Source: Bacteroides caecimuris (GTDB lineage: Bacteria; Bacteroidota; Bacteroidia; Bacteroidales; Bacteroidaceae). Taken from it: a stretch of 64,000 nucleotides of DNA. Below, in pieces: positions 1-8,835 of this stretch. Under the pieces are notes generated by a model that saw only the letters and a program-made list of their open reading frames with translations, ran no database searches and had not been told where the DNA came from. The position numbers were made by a program, and so were the translations under genes. Position 1 is the first letter of the stretch; each line of letters begins with the position of its first letter. The stretch covers positions 3,596,001-3,660,000 of the forward strand of contig NZ_CP015401.2 of the NCBI RefSeq assembly GCF_001688725.2. The letters are read 5' to 3'.

Positions 1-1928
1 CATTTCAACTGCCAAGGCAGATTCTGTTGCCACCCCAGATTCAGGTTACCATGCCAACCATAGTTACGGGCATCAATCTCCCGGCTTCGCATGTCACTAT
101 AGCCCACCTCTCCATTCAGCATCAAGCGGGTTGAACGTGTCGCATTCCATGAGGCATAAGCATTCAGCGATGTCTTGCGATTTCTGGCTATATTGCCAAA
201 GGTGGTATTTATACGCCCGTCCTTCATTGATGAATACCGGACAATACCATCGTTACTCCATGAATGATTGAGGCTGATTCGCATTGCTAACGTATTTGCC
301 CTCAACGTATGTACAATAGCCAGATTATTTAGATGTTGTGCTTTCAGGTTGGGATTGCCATACGAAAGCTGGGTAGGGTCGGACTTATTGACATATGGGT
401 CGAGTTCATTGATTCTTGGCCGACGTATACGCATGGTGTAGCTCACGCCAAATGTGCTGTTCTCCTTAGCTTTGGCAGTAAGAGAGACGGATGGTACGAG
501 GTCGCCATAGTGAAGCGAGAATTTACTCCCTTCTCCCTTCAGATAGCGTGATTTCTGCCAGGTATGTTCATAGCGAAGGCCCTCCTTCAAGCCCAGCCAT
601 CCCCATTGAGCCTCCCATTCGGCATACAGGGCGGCTATGTTTTGAGATTGTCGGTAGTGCATGGCAGCCGCCTTTTGTTCCACGAAACCGCCATTCAAAA
701 AGCGCATTTCGGTAGCCTGACTCTCTCCACGGTCGAAGGAGAACTTCACACCGGTGTTGAGTTGTTGATGCCGGGTAAGCGGAATGGTAAGGTCGGTGGA
801 TAGGTGGTGTTGTGTGGTGCGATCACAAATTTCTGTCCGGATGTCCTTCACAGTGGAAGTGATTTCGGGGTGCAAGGAGGTGTCAAGACCATCGTATCTG
901 TTCTCTGTATCATTTCGGTTGGGAGCATGGCTTATCTGATAACTCGCAAACAGCCTGCCCCTGTCACCCCACTGACGTTGGTAATCGATGCCTCCATCTA
1001 CCGAAATCTCGTTCATATTCATCTTCTGACTACCACTGAAAGCCATCTCCTGTCCCCACATACCGCCTGAGTAAAGATAGGAGGGACGGCTCTTTTCTTT
1101 TGTAGCAAACCAAGTCGTGGACATGGAAACATGGAGTGATTGGACGGAATCAATCTCGTATCCCACACCAACTTCGCCCATTGAGAATGGCATTTTCGAT
1201 GAGGACTTTTGTCGCATCCATTGACGTGTCCCGTTGCCGGTCACCTCCGATTCTACAATGATACCCGTTGAATACATATATTCTCCGTTCAAATTTACGT
1301 CATACGACCATTTGCTTTGTTGACCGGAGAGACTGGCGTCAACTCCGTTGCTCAGAATACCTGTCAGAAGGTGTACGGAGCCACTTGTGGCTCCGTCATA
1401 CCCGTCATCTTCTAATGCCAATGCTTGTTTGGCACCACCTTTCTTGGTGGTGATGCAAAGGACACCTCCAGTTCCCTCTGCATCATACTGGGCACCTGGA
1501 TTGGTGATAACTTCAATGTTCTTCACGTGACTGGCAGGCATACTGCGTAACGTCTGTTTTGGATTGCGAGTGATGACAGTACTCAATCTTCCGTCCACAT
1601 AAACCTTGAACTGTGCGGAGCCGTTTACCATGATATTGTTTCGTCCGTCCACGGTCACCATAGGAACCTTGCGCAGTATGTCCAATACACTGCGTGTCTT
1701 TGACTCCACATCATTACTCACCTGATAAGTCACCTTGTCGGTTTTTAGTTTGACTATCGGGATCTGATGCACGATGACAACCTCCTCAAGGTGCTGTGTC
1801 GGATAAACAACTATCGTATCTGCCTTTTCCTCGATTACCCCCTGTGCACTTACCCCCATAGGTAATCCTATAGCTGTTAGCAGGAATGCCTTTGCCGCCA
1901 TGCCAATATTTGATTTCTTACTATGCAT
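1..1928 (-). CDS. TonB-dependent outer-membrane receptor (C-terminus outside the window)
   Basis: The reading frame is open from an ATG at 1928 to the left edge of the window. It begins with a signal peptide (MHSKKSNIGM, then a hydrophobic stretch ending VSAQG), followed by a TonB-box-like segment (HLEEVVIVHQIP) and a plug domain with typical blocks (SVLDILRKVPMVTVDG, IEVITNPGAQYDAEGTGG). The remainder alternates polar and aromatic residues as in beta-barrel strands. Family members import ligands across the outer membrane using TonB energy. The plug follows the signal peptide directly, without the carboxypeptidase-like domain of SusC proteins, so this is the simpler outer-membrane beta-barrel family type. 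Substrate unknown. The family call is firm; the missing C-terminus prevents a length check. Confidence 0.85.
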   Translation of the reverse strand, partial: MHSKKSNIGMAAKAFLLTAIGLPMGVSAQGVIEEKADTIVVYPTQHLEEVVIVHQIPIVKLKTDKVTYQVSNDVESKTRSVLDILRKVPMVTVDGRNNIMVNGSAQFKVYVDGRLSTVITRNPKQTLRSMPASHVKNIEVITNPGAQYDAEGTGGVLCITTKKGGAKQALALEDDGYDGATSGSVHLLTGILSNGVDASLSGQQSKWSYDVNLNGEYMYSTGIIVESEVTGNGTRQWMRQKSSSKMPFSMGEVGVGYEIDSVQSLHVSMSTTWFATKEKSRPSYLYSGGMWGQEMAFSGSQKMNMNEISVDGGIDYQRQWGDRGRLFASYQISHAPNRNDTENRYDGLDTSLHPEITSTVKDIRTEICDRTTQHHLSTDLTIPLTRHQQLNTGVKFSFDRGESQATEMRFLNGGFVEQKAAAMHYRQSQNIAALYAEWEAQWGWLGLKEGLRYEHTWQKSRYLKGEGSKFSLHYGDLVPSVSLTAKAKENSTFGVSYTMRIRRPRINELDPYVNKSDPTQLSYGNPNLKAQHLNNLAIVHTLRANTLAMRISLNHSWSNDGIVRYSSMKDGRINTTFGNIARNRKTSLNAYASWNATRSTRLMLNGEVGYSDMRSREIDARNYGWHGNLNLGWQQNLPWQLK

Positions 1929-2194
1929 TTTTGCCAAAATATTTATGTTATCAAAATAACGAACCGTATCCGATTGTCAGCCATATTCTTTCCCCATTTG
2001 CTGCTGCCATTAATGTTTGCATTCCAGTAATTTATCCCCAGATAAAACGCAAGATTATCCCACTTCATAATAATTTTCAGAAAACATAAGGATGAAGTGA
2101 ATACACCGAGCCCACATGTAAATGCAGTCATTAATAATTAATTGGGGGCAACATGATGATCTGAATAAAGACAACGCCTCACAGTATGTCAATA

Positions 2195-2470
2195 TTACTT
2201 ATTATCCTCTCCGTTTTTATTGACTTTATTTGCTTTTCCTTTGAGGATCTCAGGTTGGTTGGCAAGTATCCACAAAAAATGAGGGAAAGGCAATACCAAT
2301 TTTACAGTGTTCCCATCTTTTGTTGTTTCCATCTTTTTCTTAAATATAATGTAACTATTATCTTTTGAAAATCGTCCTTTGGGAGAATGCGTTGATAAAA
2401 CCAGAAGTTCCAACAGTTTTTCAAATAACTCTTGCTCTTCTATGAGTTTCAAAGGAAGTGGATTTTCCAT
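2195..2470 (-). CDS. Hypothetical 91-residue protein
   Basis: A short charged ORF, MENPLPLKLIEEQELFEKLL at its start and Lys/Asn-rich at its end. There is no signal peptide, membrane segment or recognised motif. It lies in a gene-poor gap between the TonB receptor and an Ig-like lipoprotein, and no clear promoter is visible. Its helical N-terminal composition looks more protein-like than the other short ORFs in this gap, but it could be a relic. Function not recognised. Confidence 0.3.
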   Translation of the reverse strand: MENPLPLKLIEEQELFEKLLELLVLSTHSPKGRFSKDNSYIIFKKKMETTKDGNTVKLVLPFPHFLWILANQPEILKGKANKVNKNGEDNK

Positions 2471-2485
2471 TTTGAACTATTGACG

Positions 2486-2698
2486 TTATTTAATAGTATA
2501 TCCAAAACTTAGGTAAGGATACAATAACGGGGTCTTATATAATCCATGTTTATCTCCAAAATTATTACTGACCCTTATCCGTAGCAGCATGAACGGCAAT
2601 TTGTCATGCAAATAACTAATAAAAAGACAATTGTCAATACGACTCCTTTTTCGATATCCCATTACTCCATTCATTTTTGTTAGCAAACCATAATACAT
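2486..2698 (-). pseudogene. Possible remnant of an outer-membrane barrel protein C-terminus
   Basis: This 70-residue ORF ends in LLYPYLSFGYTIK, resembling the last aromatic-terminated strands of a Bacteroidota outer-membrane beta-barrel, but it lacks a signal peptide and enough length for a barrel. It sits just after a terminator hairpin on the same strand, so it has no evident promoter. The simplest reading is the tail of a decayed gene. It could also be a spurious ORF. Confidence 0.25.
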
Positions 2699-2701
2699 AA
2701 C

Positions 2702-2758
2702 AATCCTATTGGAAAGAAAAAATACATGCGTTTCTTCTTCCTTCCCAATAGGATTTTT
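2702..2758 (-). terminator. Hairpin terminator after the Ig-like lipoprotein gene
   Basis: AATCCTATTGG at 2702-2712 pairs perfectly with CCAATAGGATT at 2745-2755, an 11-bp stem with a purine/pyrimidine-rich loop. It lies just downstream of the stop of the minus-strand lipoprotein gene (2765). On the minus strand the stem is preceded by an A run and there is only a short U tract after it, so intrinsic termination is likely but not textbook. Confidence 0.55.
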
Positions 2759-2764
2759 AACACT

Positions 2765-3337
2765 TTATTTTACTGTAACTGAAATAGTTCCAGCTTTCTT
2801 ATCCTTATCAGTAACAGTCACTGAAGTGCTGCCAGCCTTGACACCTTTGATAATAATCTTTCCATCTTTGATTGTGACTGTGGCAATTTTCGTGTCCTTG
2901 GCGGTTGCTGTAAAAGGAGCGGAACCACCTTTTACAGTGACAGTCTCTTCCTTCCCGGCAGTTACGGATATAGACTTTTTATCGAAATCAAGTTCGGATG
3001 CCATATCTTTGACCATCACAGGAACCTTTCCTGTAAGTTTCTTTGAGTCGGAGATGAGTATGGTCGCTGTACCATTTTTGACACCGGTAATTGTAATAGT
3101 GTTCTTGTCTGCTTTAGCTGTTGCAATCTTGCTATCACTTGAGGTCACTGTAAATGGAGCCGTGCCACCGCTTACAGTCACCGTTGCTGTTTTACCGGGA
3201 GCCACTTCTACCTTAGAAGGGGTGCACTTGAGATCTGGAACTTTGGGGTCATCGTTCTTATCGCAGGAACCCATGGTTACTGCAAGAACACAGGCGAAAA
3301 ACGCCATAGTGAATTTGATAAATTTTACTTTTTTCAT
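2765..3337 (-). CDS. Lipoprotein with two Ig-like (BIg2-type) domains
   Basis: The start at 3337 gives MKKVKFIKFTMAFFACVLAV and a lipobox (VTMGSC), so the protein is a lipoprotein, probably surface-exposed. An upstream in-frame start at 3397 would put 20 non-signal residues in front and is not used. Two homologous repeats of about 75 residues follow, each with the pattern VTV.GG(T/S)APFT, S(D)SKIAT and ITI(T/K)GVK.G(T/S). This matches bacterial Ig-like group 2 folds. The internal repeat similarity is high, suggesting recent duplication. The gene has its own promoter (3395-3425) and a terminator behind it, so it is monocistronic. Role unknown; such domains usually serve adhesion or display. 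Confidence 0.75.
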   Translation of the reverse strand: MKKVKFIKFTMAFFACVLAVTMGSCDKNDDPKVPDLKCTPSKVEVAPGKTATVTVSGGTAPFTVTSSDSKIATAKADKNTITITGVKNGTATILISDSKKLTGKVPVMVKDMASELDFDKKSISVTAGKEETVTVKGGSAPFTATAKDTKIATVTIKDGKIIIKGVKAGSTSVTVTDKDKKAGTISVTVK

Positions 3338-3394
3338 TGTTCTTTTTTTTAAACCTTGTTGTTTTGTTGAACGCTCTTTTATGCAATTGCAAAA

Positions 3395-3425
3395 CAAAAG
3401 TAGTACTTCAGTGTAAGCTCTTCAA
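3395..3425 (-). promoter_or_regulatory. Bacteroides-type promoter for the Ig-like lipoprotein
   Basis: On the minus strand a TTG (3423-3425) is followed after exactly 20 nt by TACTTTTG (3395-3402). This fits the Bacteroides -33 TTTG / -7 TAnnTTTG consensus. The leader to the ATG at 3337 is about 50 nt. Confidence 0.6.
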
Positions 3426-3541
3426 TTACATTTTATCTAAAACGGCGAAAACAGCATCCGAAACGCCGTATTCATTATTTGAAATAACTTTCTTACGGGT
3501 TTTGCAATCTTGTTTTAGATTATCACATAATCATATGAACT

Positions 3542-3694
3542 TTATTTTATGGGCTGTTTAATAGTCACCGTCACTTGTTCTGCCTTGTTGGACGGATTGT
3601 ATAGCAAATGGCTGCACGAACTCATACATACCACGCACCCGCATAGCAGAATCCATACTGCAATAATCGTTATTTTGCTTTTTTTCTGTTTCAT
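3542..3694 (-). CDS. Small lipoprotein, 50 residues
   Basis: A 50-codon ORF starts with ATGAAACAGAAAAAAAGC and encodes a charged N-terminus, a hydrophobic stretch (ITIIAVWILLCGCVVCM) and a lipobox-like MSSC, then about 22 polar residues ending TVTIKQPIK. The shape is that of a short lipoprotein. It ends just before the promoter region of the Ig-like lipoprotein, and its start is 5 nt downstream of the stop of the 272-residue outer-membrane protein gene, so the two are probably cotranscribed. Function unknown. Confidence 0.55.
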   Translation of the reverse strand: MKQKKSKITIIAVWILLCGCVVCMSSCSHLLYNPSNKAEQVTVTIKQPIK

Positions 3695-3699
3695 ACTTG

Positions 3700-4518
3700 T
3701 CAATGATTAAAGAATAAACCTTTCAGGATTTGCTGGAACATCCCACCAAAATCAGCGTTTATTTCGCTGCCGTTATGCTTATACGACGGACGTATAATCG
3801 GCACAGTCCATTGCTGGTGGAACAAGTTGTTTCCATAACGTCTCATGCCCACATCCATTGACCATCGTTCTGCCAAATCAAAAGACAGATAACCGCCATA
3901 ATGATAGCCGTCTAAACACCTCTTCGGTTTCATATCCAACAGATAGTATGTACCAAAGAGATGAAGCGATGTTTTGGGATAGAATTTATAGGAAACATCG
4001 GCTCCCATTCCGAATGTATTGCTACTCGAACGAGGAATACTCAGTTTGTGCGCATAGAGGCTTATGCCCAATTTCCATCTCTCGTTTGGAGAATATGCCG
4101 TTTTAACTTCAGCATAGTTCGATACGCCAACTCCTATGATGTTCTCCTGTCTGCCACGACCCCAAACATTCACCTTGTCAAACCGATGAATAACTCCGCC
4201 AACGCGATATTCGCCTTTATGTAAGGATGAACGGTCAACAGGGATTCCTAACGTGTAATCAGGGCGAAAATTCAAAAGCATTTCAGGCTTCTTGTGAATG
4301 ATACCAAAATGTGGAGACAGAAATGACTTTCCATATTCAAAAGACGGCAGTTTGGTGGTGTCAATGCCCGGTGCAATCCGTTTGGTATGTTCAGGGGACA
4401 ACATTGGTTTTTCTTGCCCGTACAATCGGGAGCAAACGGACAACATAGCCATGATAATGAGAACCACAATATATGCCGCCAGATTAATACCGCAAATTTT
4501 CAATTTCTGTTTCCACAT
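3700..4518 (-). CDS. Predicted outer-membrane beta-barrel protein
   Basis: 272 residues with an N-terminal membrane/signal segment (INLAAYIVVLIIMAMLSVCS). The rest has strand-like alternation and ends in an F/N/H-rich tail (GGMFQQILKGLFFNH). Blocks such as WKLGISLYAHKL, SLHLFGTYYLLDM and GGYLSFDLAERWSMDVGM look like barrel strands. No specific family is recognised. It is flanked by genes for secreted or envelope proteins on the same strand, fitting an envelope cluster. The start at 4518 places the hydrophobic segment near the N-terminus. Confidence 0.55.
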   Translation of the reverse strand: MWKQKLKICGINLAAYIVVLIIMAMLSVCSRLYGQEKPMLSPEHTKRIAPGIDTTKLPSFEYGKSFLSPHFGIIHKKPEMLLNFRPDYTLGIPVDRSSLHKGEYRVGGVIHRFDKVNVWGRGRQENIIGVGVSNYAEVKTAYSPNERWKLGISLYAHKLSIPRSSSNTFGMGADVSYKFYPKTSLHLFGTYYLLDMKPKRCLDGYHYGGYLSFDLAERWSMDVGMRRYGNNLFHQQWTVPIIRPSYKHNGSEINADFGGMFQQILKGLFFNH

Positions 4519-4561
4519 AATGATACTTTAAATCTTAAAGCTAAACTTGAATAGTTTTATA

Positions 4562-5227
4562 TTAAAATTCATATTCAATGGAATCTTTTATTTCTTTTTC
4601 TTCCAAATGAAAGACTAAATTGAATTGGAATTTTCCTTTATTCTCTGGCTCTTTTTTGAATTTTAAAACAAGGGTTGGTGCAATAAGCTTCGTATTTCTA
4701 TTATTTATTTTCGTAAGTTCATCTTTCAGCATCTTTGCTCCTTCAATTCCCCAATATTCTGTCATATCTATATATTGTCCAACATCTTTATCTTCTTTCT
4801 TATAACCACTTTGTATGTAATCATAATAAGAAATATACCTACATTCTATCAAATCTGAAATATCACTTCCAGCAGGATGCGATGCATCAAAATTCTCGAC
4901 AGTGTAGACTTCAATCTTGTATATACTATCATTAATTGCCGTACGTGGTCCATCAATAGTATATCTATTATAAGATAAATCATTGTAATATATTGATAAA
5001 GCATCAAAACTCCTACCAGAAGTAATCAAATCCCCCTTAAACGTGATTTTAATTCCTGAATTCATTTTTGATATGACAATAGATTCGGGTGTCAAATAAC
5101 CAGTAACAAATGTTTTATTGAATGTAGCACCTGTTGGTGCATCTTCTTTTTCTTTAGAGTAGCAGAACAAACAACAGAGTGCCCCAACCATCATGATATA
5201 CGTGAAAACTTTCATGGCTTTTGTCAT
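4562..5227 (-). CDS. Hypothetical exported protein
   Basis: 221 residues. The N-terminus (MTKAMKVFTYIMMVGALCCL, then FCYSKEKED) is a signal peptide, possibly lipidated at a cysteine although the lipobox is not canonical. The mature part is polar, rich in Tyr/Asp/Lys and without a recognised motif. Its start lies 15 nt downstream of the stop of the upstream barrel gene (5243), so the genes are likely cotranscribed. MKVFTY at 5215 is an alternative start. No function is inferred beyond envelope location. Confidence 0.5.
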   Translation of the reverse strand: MTKAMKVFTYIMMVGALCCLFCYSKEKEDAPTGATFNKTFVTGYLTPESIVISKMNSGIKITFKGDLITSGRSFDALSIYYNDLSYNRYTIDGPRTAINDSIYKIEVYTVENFDASHPAGSDISDLIECRYISYYDYIQSGYKKEDKDVGQYIDMTEYWGIEGAKMLKDELTKINNRNTKLIAPTLVLKFKKEPENKGKFQFNLVFHLEEKEIKDSIEYEF

Positions 5228-5242
5228 TTGCGAATACCTATT

Positions 5243-5917
5243 TCAGAACATATAAGCGCAAGATGCCACAAATGTCCTGTTCTTGTTGTCCACACCACTC
5301 TTGTTTATATTCTTCATCCCCCAATCATACCCAATGGAAAGCTGGATATGGCGGGCAATCTCCGTTCCGGCACGGAATCCCAGCCCCCAATCGAAGCGAT
5401 TAAGCATCTTGTCACTGAACACATTGCCTACCATCTCTTTTGTCGTGGCAGTTCCCTTATCGGGAGTGATGGTTTCTTTTGCTTTACCAAACAGGCCGAT
5501 GTTAAAATATGGTCCAGCGTTGATGAACAAACTGACGTTCCGTCCTACGGGAAACTTGTAACCGATATGGATGGGAATATTCAGGTAGTAAGGGGTACAC
5601 TTATTGTCTGAAGTATAGCCAGATGATGGTTTGTCCGGTTTTTCGCCTGCAGAGGGGTTATAGTTACCGTCGTAATAGTATCCCGGACTCTTCCAGCCAT
5701 GTGAAGAGAGCATCAATCCGAAGTCCATGTAAAGGCCTTTTGTCACTATAGGAAGACCAAGTTCTCCCTTTACACCGACATGAAAACCGGACTGAGATTT
5801 GTAACCACTTGGAGAACTGAGATTGTAACCTCCCGTTATTCCCACTCTGAAATCTTGTGCTTTCGCCACCATGCAGAATGGCAGGGCGAGAAGCAATGTC
5901 AATAGAATTTTCTTCAT
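5243..5917 (-). CDS. Porin-family outer-membrane beta-barrel protein
   Basis: 224 residues with a clear signal peptide (MKKILLTLLLALPFCMVAKA, then Q). The strand pattern is that of the Bacteroidota outer membrane beta-barrel (OMP_b-brl_2/PorT-like) family: FRVGITGGYNLSSP near the start, LNIPIHIGYKFPVGRN in the middle and IQLSIGYDWGMKN near the end, closing with an aromatic residue (SCAYMF). Length is typical of an 8-strand barrel. It heads the run of envelope genes reading leftwards. Ligand unknown. Confidence 0.75.
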   Translation of the reverse strand: MKKILLTLLLALPFCMVAKAQDFRVGITGGYNLSSPSGYKSQSGFHVGVKGELGLPIVTKGLYMDFGLMLSSHGWKSPGYYYDGNYNPSAGEKPDKPSSGYTSDNKCTPYYLNIPIHIGYKFPVGRNVSLFINAGPYFNIGLFGKAKETITPDKGTATTKEMVGNVFSDKMLNRFDWGLGFRAGTEIARHIQLSIGYDWGMKNINKSGVDNKNRTFVASCAYMF

Positions 5918-5947
5918 ACAAAAATCATTTATAAAAAAACAAATAAG

Positions 5948-6595
5948 TTACTTTTCATGCCTCATGGTCTCATTATGTGCCAATATGTACATACAATATA
6001 ACTGGCCGAATGTACGCTTGGACAAACGTAAATCATCTTCGTTCTCAACATCTAATTTATGGAAGCCTTGGCTATCTTTTACTATATGCTTTATAAAGCG
6101 TCGTTTTGCGATTTCCCATTTAAGGAACAGGCCATCGTCCAAAGAAGGGGGCAAACTCAATTTCTTCTCAATATTCCAAAAATCAATATCAATATAGATG
6201 CTATCATTCTTTCTGATACGTTCTTGGAAACTGTGATTATGTATAGCTATTGCTTTCTTCTCTTTCTCTTGTGACGTATGAGGATAATGTAAAGTTATGC
6301 TATCTCCTTTCTGGATAGAATACAGATCAAAATCATACCTGTCATCCAACAAATAAATTTTCACCTCATCATCACTAAAGCTGTATCCGACAATCGCAGA
6401 CGTTGCAATGTTCCTCTCTTCATATTTTTTTTGCAAATCCGTTGTTAAATCGACATTTGCAATAGCTAACACATAGCAAGTATCTAAAGAATTGTTTTCA
6501 AACAATTCTTTAGATTCAGCTCTCTGATAGACAAGACACAAAAGTAAGCAGAATACTATATTGGCATGTCTTCTCAAAAAACTTAAATGTTTCAT
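5948..6595 (-). CDS. Hypothetical exported protein
   Basis: 215 residues using the ATG at 6595 (MKHLSFLRRHANIVFCLLLC), which gives a proper signal peptide; an in-frame ATG at 6631 would add 12 polar residues. The mature region is charged, with Ile/Tyr/Asp-rich stretches and no recognised domain. It ends 31 nt before the porin-like gene and is first in the leftward envelope cluster. The intergenic region upstream is shared with the divergent histidine kinase gene and holds three copies of a 10-mer that may control both directions. Confidence 0.45.
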   Translation of the reverse strand: MKHLSFLRRHANIVFCLLLCLVYQRAESKELFENNSLDTCYVLAIANVDLTTDLQKKYEERNIATSAIVGYSFSDDEVKIYLLDDRYDFDLYSIQKGDSITLHYPHTSQEKEKKAIAIHNHSFQERIRKNDSIYIDIDFWNIEKKLSLPPSLDDGLFLKWEIAKRRFIKHIVKDSQGFHKLDVENEDDLRLSKRTFGQLYCMYILAHNETMRHEK

Positions 6596-6696
6596 GCTAC
6601 TTAAAAATTTGGTTGATTCAGACTTTATCATGCGGTATTTACCCTATATGGATGCAAAATTACCCGTGTTGCTTTGGCTGTAACAGTAAAATTCGG

Positions 6697-6849
6697 CTGA
6701 AACGGATAAATTTATATCTGAACCGCCCAAATAGGCGGTTTATTTTGAAAAACAGATTTTCTAAATGGTATTTCGGCAAACATAAAGTGCAACTCCATCC
6801 GTTTCAACATTCATTTTCATCACTTCAATGGTGATTTTATCCGTTTCAG
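6697..6849. promoter_or_regulatory. Three TGAAACGGAT sites between divergent genes (candidate LytTR operator)
   Basis: The 10-mer TGAAACGGAT occurs on the plus strand at 6698-6707 and on the minus strand at 6797-6806 and 6839-6848. The first and third extend to a 14-bp inverted match (CTGAAACGGATAAA). The last two are 42 bp apart, four helical turns. LytTR regulators bind spaced short repeats, and the adjacent operon encodes a LytTR protein, so this is a reasonable operator for autoregulation and control of the leftward envelope genes. This is inference from position and repetition. Confidence 0.5.
6721..6740. promoter_or_regulatory. Short GC-rich hairpin in the divergent intergenic region
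   Basis: AACCGCC and GGCGGTT form a perfect 7-bp inverted repeat with a 6-nt loop, followed on the plus strand by TATTTTG. It could be a weak terminator, an attenuator or part of an operator. It lies between repeat sites one and two of the TGAAACGGAT set. Confidence 0.3.
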
Positions 6850-6920
6850 TCGGTTTTATCCTATCAACTAAAGATGTAAATCCCTATTTTTGCGGAATAT
6901 GAAGTAACTTTGTATCTGAT

Positions 6921-8012
6921 ATGGCCAACGAGAATATAAAAATAATGAATTGGAAGAACGGTCTGTTGTTATCAACCGTTTCCTATATGCTCTACCTCAT
7001 TCTGTGGTTTATACTCGATGATGAAACCGCCGGCCAATTACCGGAGATGGCAATAGCCGATTATATCATCGATTATCTGTTGTGTATGCTGTTTACCTAC
7101 ATCTCTTTAGGATTTTCCTTTTTGGTCTTTAGGGTATTGCCATTTAGGACATCTTATGTGTGGGTGATTGTCTATGCTTCCTGCCTTTTTACCCTGAACA
7201 ACGTTGTCGCATTCGGCATGATTTCTTTGTTCAACTTCTTATGGGGTGAAAACGGCAACGGGCTTCTTGACGAGCTCCTCAACATGAAAGGCGCATATAC
7301 TTTTGCCATGATTTCCACATTCTTGTCAAGCGTCTATGCCAACACGTTCTATCTTCAGTCTTACATCAAGGCACGCAACGAGAAACAGGCACTTGAAATG
7401 GCACTGATGAAAGAAAAGGAGATAGCCTTGCAGTCACAGCTCAATTCCCTGAAACTGCAAATCAATCCGCATTTCATGTTCAACAACTTCAACAATCTGC
7501 TGGAGCTGATTGAGGAGGATAGCGGACTTGCCGGAAAATTCCTGAGCAATCTGTCGAAAGCATACCGATACATCATCACCAACTTGGACCGAAACCTGAT
7601 ACCTGTCGCGGACGAAATCAAGTTTCTTGATTCATACTTGTACTTGATGAAAGTGCGCCACGACGAAGGTGTCATTGCAAAAGTAAGTCCGGGCGTCAGA
7701 CAATGCAAAGGTTTTCTTCCACCGGCTGTATTGCAGCTTCTTGTGGAAAACGCAATAAAACATAACAGCTTTTCATCTGAACATCCGCTGGTCATCGACA
7801 TAAAGCTGTCCGATGATTATATAACAGTCAGCAATCTTAAGTCACCTTTGATGTCCCCAATCGAATCAACCGGTTTAGGACTTAAAAATATCACAGAACG
7901 ATACGCTTTGCTTTGTGATAAAAAGGTCAAGATAGAGAATGCCGAAAACTTCTATTCGGTAAGTCTGCCCATCATAAAAAACACCATCCCCTATGAACAT
8001 ACTGATTCTTGA
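6921..8012 (+). CDS. LytS-family sensor histidine kinase
   Basis: 363 residues. Four membrane segments occupy about residues 13-145 with no large periplasmic domain. A coiled linker (ARNEKQALEMALMKEKEIAL) leads to the His_kinase block LKLQINPHFMFNNFNNLLEL, with the phospho-accepting His at about 184. The N-box of the ATPase domain is LQLLVENAIKHNSF (Asn about 277) and the glycine box TGLGLKNI (about 325). This is the LytS/YehU type that pairs with LytTR regulators. It overlaps the response regulator gene by 20 nt. TATTTTTG (6885-6892) and TAACTTTG (6905-6912) upstream both fit the -7 consensus, but neither has a good -33. Stimulus unknown. Confidence 0.85.
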   Translation: MANENIKIMNWKNGLLLSTVSYMLYLILWFILDDETAGQLPEMAIADYIIDYLLCMLFTYISLGFSFLVFRVLPFRTSYVWVIVYASCLFTLNNVVAFGMISLFNFLWGENGNGLLDELLNMKGAYTFAMISTFLSSVYANTFYLQSYIKARNEKQALEMALMKEKEIALQSQLNSLKLQINPHFMFNNFNNLLELIEEDSGLAGKFLSNLSKAYRYIITNLDRNLIPVADEIKFLDSYLYLMKVRHDEGVIAKVSPGVRQCKGFLPPAVLQLLVENAIKHNSFSSEHPLVIDIKLSDDYITVSNLKSPLMSPIESTGLGLKNITERYALLCDKKVKIENAENFYSVSLPIIKNTIPYEHTDS

Positions 8013-8748
8013 AGACGAGCCACGCAATGCCAAACGCCTCATAAGGCTGCTGAACGACATTGACAGAACATTTATTGTCGAAGGCCCTCTTGCCAGCATC
8101 AAAGAGACGGTCGAATTCTTTCAATCCGGCAAAACCACAAACCTCATTCTGGCGGATATCCGTTTGACTGACGGTTTGAGTTTCGAAGCTCTAAAATATG
8201 CCCCGGCAACCATACCCATCATATTTACCACCGCATACGACGAATATGCGGTACAAGCATTCAAGTTCAACAGTTTCGACTATCTTCTGAAACCGTTGGA
8301 TTCGGATGAACTTGAAGCGGCCATTGACAAGGCGGCCAAAGCCGGTAAGAATTACACCGACGAAAACCTACAGCAGCTTTTCGATGCCTTACAGAAGAAC
8401 AAGTTCCGTTATCGGGAGCGTTTCTTGCTTCCTTACCGTGACGGATATAAGACCGTGCGCGTTTCGGACATCAACCACATCGAAACAGAAAACAAGATTG
8501 TATATCTCCGTCTTAACAACGGCACTTCCGAAGTGGTCAATGTGTCAATGGATGAACTTGAACACCAACTGAATCCCGACTATTTCTTCCGGGCAAACCG
8601 CCAATATATTATCAATGTAGAGCACGTTTTGTTCCTCGGTAATTATTTTGGAGGAAAGTTGATTGTCCGTTTGAAAGGTTATCCGAAAACGGAAATACAA
8701 GTGAGTAAGGAAAAGGCGCAGAGGCTTAAGGAATGGATTGACAGGTAA
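7993..8748 (+). CDS. LytTR-family response regulator
   Basis: 251 residues. Residues 1-120 form a receiver domain with acidic residues at the start (LILEDEP), the phosphorylation site Asp55 (ILADIRLTDG), a conserved Thr (IIFTTAYDEY) and Lys (FDYLLKPLD). Residues about 145-250 form a LytTR DNA-binding domain (YKTVRVSDINHIETENKIVY, FFRANRQYIINVEHV). Its start lies inside the kinase gene, so the pair is translationally coupled. The likely targets are the TGAAACGGAT sites upstream of the operon and the divergent envelope genes (inferred). Confidence 0.88.
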   Translation: MNILILEDEPRNAKRLIRLLNDIDRTFIVEGPLASIKETVEFFQSGKTTNLILADIRLTDGLSFEALKYAPATIPIIFTTAYDEYAVQAFKFNSFDYLLKPLDSDELEAAIDKAAKAGKNYTDENLQQLFDALQKNKFRYRERFLLPYRDGYKTVRVSDINHIETENKIVYLRLNNGTSEVVNVSMDELEHQLNPDYFFRANRQYIINVEHVLFLGNYFGGKLIVRLKGYPKTEIQVSKEKAQRLKEWIDR

Positions 8749-8835
8749 TTATTAACATGTGCGTAAAGTGAAATTATGTTCGTTTAGATTTGATTCTTAC
8801 AAAATTTGCATTTGGCTCATCCTCTTTTAAACAAG

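Noticed and set aside
2709..3416. 235-residue plus-strand ORF opposite the Ig-like lipoprotein
   Set aside because: It is the complementary shadow of the repetitive lipoprotein gene, with a hydrophobic repetitive translation.
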